Shown: in pieces, positions 6,449-8,334 of the stretch
How positions within the stretch are numbered: the stretch's first letter is position 1
Layout of the letters: each line of letters starts with the position of its first letter
Notes under the pieces: model-generated
What the model was told of the DNA's origin: nothing
What the model saw: the letters and a program-made list of their open reading frames with translations, nothing else
Database searches by the model: none
Position numbers and translations under genes: made by a program
NCBI GenBank assembly: GCA_020057445.1
Contig: JAGVFV010000130.1
Location: 1-8,334, forward strand
Reading direction: 5' to 3'
Source: an archaeon
GTDB taxonomy: Archaea > Nanobdellota > Nanobdellia > Woesearchaeales > JAHJEM01
DNA: 8,334 nt

Positions 6449-7279
6449 TCATTCCTTTCTTGTCCTCTTCAGGCATTCCTCATGCGCTGATTCAAGCGTG
6501 ACATTCTCGCAATAGGACGACTGGTTCAAGCCCACTGCAAGATTCAGGAAACAGAGGCTCTGCATGCCAGGATCCTTTATCCGCTCACATGGATCCGGCG
6601 ACATGGTCTTGAATCCCACGGTGAAATAGCAGTTATCCTTTTTCTCCTTGTCGGTGATCCATAAGCAGATGCTTGCATTCTCTGTCTTCTTGGCGATCTC
6701 TAAGAAGCAGTCATTCCTGATCTCAGGCGGGACGATGATCCCGCACGGCTCGATGCTTGACGTGTTGATCGCGATGTCATAGGCGCACTTGTATCTGGCG
6801 AGCGATGCCTCTATGCCTAAGCATAATGTCTCATTCCTGCTGCTCTTCGCCTGTTCCAGATAGCACCTGTCTTTCCAGGTCGAAGTGGCATAGGATGTGC
6901 AGTCAAATTCTCCCTTGGCAAGCAAGATTGCCCCTCTGCAGGCATCTTTTGTCGTCGCATTTACGATGGTATTGCATATGGTGATGTCCCCTGTTGCCTC
7001 TCCGACTTCGCCGATGCACAGGTCCTTCCACATCTGGTCGTCGATCTTGCCGCAGAGAGATGCATCCCTTTCTTTCAGGGCCTTGTCCTGCAGGCAGCTG
7101 AATTTCTCATTCCCTTGCCCTCTGCAGTCATTCTTGTAATAATACGTCCACATGAGGAAGCCGATGAGCGCGAGCAATACGACTGCAATGCCCAAAAATA
7201 TCCATACGGGATTCGCTTTCCTCGCTTGTGGGTCCTTTTTCGCACTTTTTTCCTTCGTTTTTTGACCTTTTGCTGTCAT
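6449..7279 (-). CDS. membrane-anchored protein with 26-residue cysteine-pair repeats
   Basis: This 276-residue protein has a strongly basic N-terminus (residues 1-22), one transmembrane segment (about 25-47) and an outer C-terminal domain; by the positive-inside rule the C-terminus is outside. The outer domain holds 18 cysteines. From Cys76 to Cys269 they form eight C-x11-C pairs joined by x13 linkers (x12 once), so the unit is 26 residues. Between them recurs a (K/R)-D-x-C...A...C-x-x-I pattern typical of stacked helical hairpins. Six N-X-S/T sequons (N107, N149, N172, N201, N252, N259) agree with export. I know no function for this family; a disulfide-locked rod or scaffold is the likeliest form. 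It is convergent with the surface-protein gene and abuts it stop to stop. The start at ATG 7279 is supported by a TATA-like element 27 bases before it. Confidence 0.82.
   Translation of the reverse strand: MTAKGQKTKEKSAKKDPQARKANPVWIFLGIAVVLLALIGFLMWTYYYKNDCRGQGNEKFSCLQDKALKERDASLCGKIDDQMWKDLCIGEVGEATGDITICNTIVNATTKDACRGAILLAKGEFDCTSYATSTWKDRCYLEQAKSSRNETLCLGIEASLARYKCAYDIAINTSSIEPCGIIVPPEIRNDCFLEIAKKTENASICLWITDKEKKDNCYFTVGFKTMSPDPCERIKDPGMQSLCFLNLAVGLNQSSYCENVTLESAHEECLKRTRKE
6473..7054 (-). repeat. eight coding repeats with a regular cysteine ladder
   Basis: Cysteines at residues 76, 88, 102, 114, 127, 139, 153, 165, 179, 191, 205, 217, 231, 243, 257 and 269 are spaced alternately by 12 and 14 residues, with one 13 in place of 14. 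The other residues of each unit diverge strongly, so the DNA is not visibly repetitive. The spacing has been kept by selection rather than by recent duplication. Confidence 0.88.
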
Positions 7280-7300
7280 TCATATTACAAGCCGCAATTG

Positions 7301-7310
7301 TTTTATAAAG
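7301..7310 (-). promoter_or_regulatory. TATA-like element of the cysteine-ladder gene
   Basis: CTTTATAAAA on the minus strand is centred 27 bases before ATG 7279, so the message should be leaderless. Only five bases separate it from the left direct repeat of the insertion element, so the element entered just upstream of this promoter, at or next to the BRE. Confidence 0.65.
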
Positions 7311-7315
7311 ATTGT

Positions 7316-7324
7316 GAAGAAAAC
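7316..7324. repeat. left 9-bp target-site duplication
   Basis: GAAGAAAAC is repeated exactly at 7491-7499, directly outside the two inverted-repeat ends. Because the terminal C/G can also be counted into the inverted repeat, the duplication could be read as 7 or 8 bp; 9 bp is the longest exact reading. Confidence 0.82.
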
Positions 7325-7340
7325 GGCTAATATGAAACCC
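7325..7340 (+). repeat. left terminal inverted repeat
   Basis: GGCTAATATGAAACCC, 16 bp, is the exact complement of 7475-7490. One more C/G pair (7324 with 7491) extends the match to 17 bp. Confidence 0.88.
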
Positions 7341-7474
7341 TTACCACCAGCATCAGCCGAGCCACGACGACAAAACTCATCTTGTCCGTCGCGGGGGGTT
7401 GCCCCCCTCGGGGACGCAGGACCTTGCGGATAAAACAATTATTGGCGAGGAGCTGGTGGTCGCACGAAGTGCGA

Positions 7475-7490
7475 GGGTTTCATATTAGCC
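7475..7490 (-). repeat. right terminal inverted repeat
   Basis: GGGTTTCATATTAGCC on the plus strand is a perfect complement of the left end. The lack of any mismatch suggests a recent insertion. Confidence 0.88.
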
Positions 7491-7499
7491 GAAGAAAAC
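7491..7499. repeat. right 9-bp target-site duplication
   Basis: GAAGAAAAC is identical to 7316-7324. Removing the element and one copy would leave a divergent intergenic region of about 93 bp, close to the 90 bp between the divergent genes at 2366 and 2457. Confidence 0.82.
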
Positions 7500-7511
7500 C
7501 TCTCCTCAAAG

Positions 7512-7528
7512 GCAAACTTTTTAAATAC
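7512..7528 (+). promoter_or_regulatory. BRE/TATA element of the eL41 gene
   Basis: GCAAAC at 7512-7517 is followed by TTTTTAAATA at 7518-7527. The TATA centre is about 25 bases before ATG 7548, predicting a leaderless transcript. It closely resembles the element before the response regulator. The insertion element ends about 12 bases upstream of it. Confidence 0.68.
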
Positions 7529-7547
7529 CCCAGAACCACTGCCGGGA

Positions 7548-7649
7548 ATGAAGAGAAGCTCACGCCGCTGGAAGAAAAAAGGCCAGATGCGCTGGAAATG
7601 GCAAAGGAAGCGCATGAAGCGAGAAAAGAGAAAGCGGTTACGAAAGTAA
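7548..7649 (+). CDS. rpl41e: large-subunit ribosomal protein eL41
   Basis: This 33-codon frame encodes a highly basic peptide of mostly Lys and Arg. Residues 14-33 read MRWKWQRKRMKREKRKRLRK. They line up with the universal eL41 pattern, MR-KW--KRM-R-KRKR, with 12 identities over 20 residues against human eL41 as I recall its sequence. eL41 is the smallest ribosomal protein, a single helix in the ribosome near the bridge between the subunits. ATG 7548 fits the TATA-like element 25 bases before it and gives 13 extra basic N-terminal residues. ATG 7587 (Met14) would give the eukaryote-like length but lies too far from the promoter. It ends in TAA at 7647-7649. A longer frame at 7382-7669 overlaps it but begins inside the insertion element and is not a gene. 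It has no ribosomal-gene neighbours here, which is common for this gene. Confidence 0.82.
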   Translation: MKRSSRRWKKKGQMRWKWQRKRMKREKRKRLRK

Positions 7650-7673
7650 TGCTGATTCTAGGAAAATGATTTC

Positions 7674-7702
7674 TGCAACCTCTGATTATATACGAGTTGC
7701 AG
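7674..7702. other. stem-loop between convergent genes
   Basis: CTGCAAC at 7674-7680 pairs perfectly with GTTGCAG at 7696-7702 across a 15-base loop. A weaker GATGC/GCATC stem (7707-7711 with 7720-7724) follows. Both lie in the 81-base gap between the stops of eL41 and the ATPase gene, so they could affect the 3' ends of either transcript. There is no T-run next to the stem, so I do not call it a terminator. Confidence 0.35.
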
Positions 7703-7730
7703 GCACGATGCATTATGCGGCATCACACTG

Positions 7731-8334
7731 TTATTGCATGCGGGTTGTTTCAATTACCCATCTAGCCACAGGCATGACTCTTATCTGTTTTCTTTCGACC
7801 TTGAACTCATCTGTCTGCTCAAATGTCAGGACTATCCCTTCCTGCAATTTGAATGCGTCCATCGCTTCAAGGAGACCGTTTAACTCTCGTTCTTTATTCG
7901 ATTTGTCCAATGAGTAGCATACCTGGATTGCCTGTGTCATCCTTGTACCGTCTTTTATAACAAAGTCGCATTCATTCTTCTTGGCAAAATAATAGACTTC
8001 ATTCCCTTTCCTTTTCAGATCGATAAAGACTGCATTTTCAAGATTTCTCCCTCTGTTTGGCGTGAATGTCAATCCACACACCTGATGAAACGCTGAATCA
8101 ACCAAGAATATTTTCCTCGGTGATGCAAGCTGTTCTTTTATCGAGTAGGATGCCTTCATGAGTTCGAAGAACAGGTATGAATTGCTCAAGTATGAGATGT
8201 ATTCCTTTACCGTTATGGCATTTGATAAGTTCAGTGTTTTTTTCAGCGAGTTGTATGTAAATGGCGAAGTTGCTCCTGTGGCGAGGATATTGACTAGTTC
8301 CTTTATTATTTTTTCTCGTTTTATTGAATATCTC
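7731..8334 (-). CDS. AAA/DUF4143-family ATPase, C-terminal part (N-terminus beyond window)
   Basis: The frame is open from the right edge to TAA at 7731-7733, giving about 200 C-terminal residues. It begins RYSIKREKIIKELVNILA, a winged-helix-like segment with SLKKTLNLSNAITVKEYISYL. The DUF4143 hallmark follows: SYSIKEQLASPRKIFLVDSAF, then RNLENAVFIDLKRKGNEVYYF, then KNECDFVIKDG and AIQVCYSL. The ENAVF...(E/C)DFV...QVCY layout resembles a PD-(D/E)XK nuclease-like fold, with D of CDF and Q of QVCY at the key positions. The Walker A/B ATPase domain expected before it lies outside the window. An ATG is not needed here; TTG 8189 is internal. These proteins are widespread, often transferred, and of unclear function. 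Third codon positions look more A/T-rich than in the kinase and surface-protein genes, which agrees with separate ancestry. Confidence 0.88.
   Translation of the reverse strand, partial: RYSIKREKIIKELVNILATGATSPFTYNSLKKTLNLSNAITVKEYISYLSNSYLFFELMKASYSIKEQLASPRKIFLVDSAFHQVCGLTFTPNRGRNLENAVFIDLKRKGNEVYYFAKKNECDFVIKDGTRMTQAIQVCYSLDKSNKERELNGLLEAMDAFKLQEGIVLTFEQTDEFKVERKQIRVMPVARWVIETTRMQ

Larger units (their letters stand above)
7325..7490. mobile_element. MITE-like non-autonomous insertion element, 166 bp
   Basis: The two ends are perfect inverted repeats, GGCTAATATGAAACCC at 7325-7340 and its complement at 7475-7490. They are flanked by perfect 9-bp direct repeats (7316-7324 and 7491-7499). 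This is the signature of a cut-and-paste insertion mobilised by a transposase supplied elsewhere. No protein is encoded. The interior is GC-rich and folds: 7343-7351 pairs with 7452-7460 (9 bp), a GAA-loop hairpin lies at 7461-7473, a stem with one bulge at 7365-7391, and a G6/C6 hairpin at 7393-7407. The transposase family is not identifiable; 8-9 bp duplications occur in IS1, IS4 and IS1595-like groups among others. It sits between two divergent promoters and disrupts neither. The folding also leaves open that it is an RNA-coding unit, but the direct repeats argue for insertion. Confidence 0.82.

Noticed and set aside
7325..7490. SRP RNA, RNase P RNA or a tRNA
   Set aside because: None of the conserved cores of these RNAs can be seen on either strand, the length is wrong, and the flanking 9-bp duplications point to insertion.
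7382..7669. 95-residue plus-strand frame across the insertion and eL41
   Set aside because: It starts inside the insertion element and has no promoter of its own. The frame through 7548-7649 matches eL41 and has a correctly placed TATA element.
7674..7702. intrinsic terminator between eL41 and the ATPase gene
   Set aside because: The 7-bp stem is real, but no T-run follows on either strand, and archaeal termination depends mainly on T-runs.
1..8334. CRISPR array
   Set aside because: No series of direct repeats with regular spacers is present. The only direct repeats are the single 9-bp pair around the insertion and the coding repeats.

Overview
The window reads as archaeal, most likely a small-genome lineage of the DPANN type (Woesearchaeota/Pacearchaeota-like). 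That lineage is an inference from gene style, not from a marker phylogeny. The archaeal evidence has three parts. Six transcription units have a TATA-box-like A/T element centred about 25-30 bases before the start codon, often with a purine-rich BRE-like stretch next to it, as expected for leaderless archaeal messages. A 33-codon gene for ribosomal protein eL41 is present, a protein confined to archaea and eukaryotes. The exported proteins are rich in cysteine and N-glycosylation sequons.

Left part, minus strand (1-2366): three genes point left, each with its own TATA-like element. In transcription order they are a 91-residue protein of unknown function (2091-2366), RNA 3'-terminal phosphate cyclase RtcA (1022-2059), and the N-terminal 321 residues of a protein with a PEP synthase/PPDK-type ATP-grasp domain (965 to beyond base 1).

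Middle part, plus strand (2457-6448): a divergent 90-base promoter region leads into a two-component pair. It consists of a receiver-only response regulator and a 7-transmembrane histidine kinase, overlapping by one base (TGATG). A separate promoter and a Shine-Dalgarno-like GAGGG precede a 679-residue surface protein: signal peptide, beta-sandwich domains, five cysteine-rich DG..N..E...DCGG repeats, one membrane segment and a helical cytoplasmic domain. The pair may sense the envelope and the surface protein may be a target or partner, but only adjacency supports this.

Right part (6449-8334): a membrane-anchored minus-strand protein with a nearly perfect 12/14-residue cysteine ladder meets the surface-protein gene stop to stop, with no base between them. 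Between its promoter and the promoter of eL41 lies a 166-bp MITE-like insertion (7325-7490) with perfect 16-bp terminal inverted repeats and perfect 9-bp direct repeats on both sides. The interior is GC-rich and strongly foldable and has no transposase. The window ends in the C-terminal part of an AAA/DUF4143 ATPase on the minus strand.

The main points of interest are the insertion element, the short eL41 gene, the cysteine ladder protein, the compact ATP-grasp protein, and the receiver-only two-component pair beside a surface protein.
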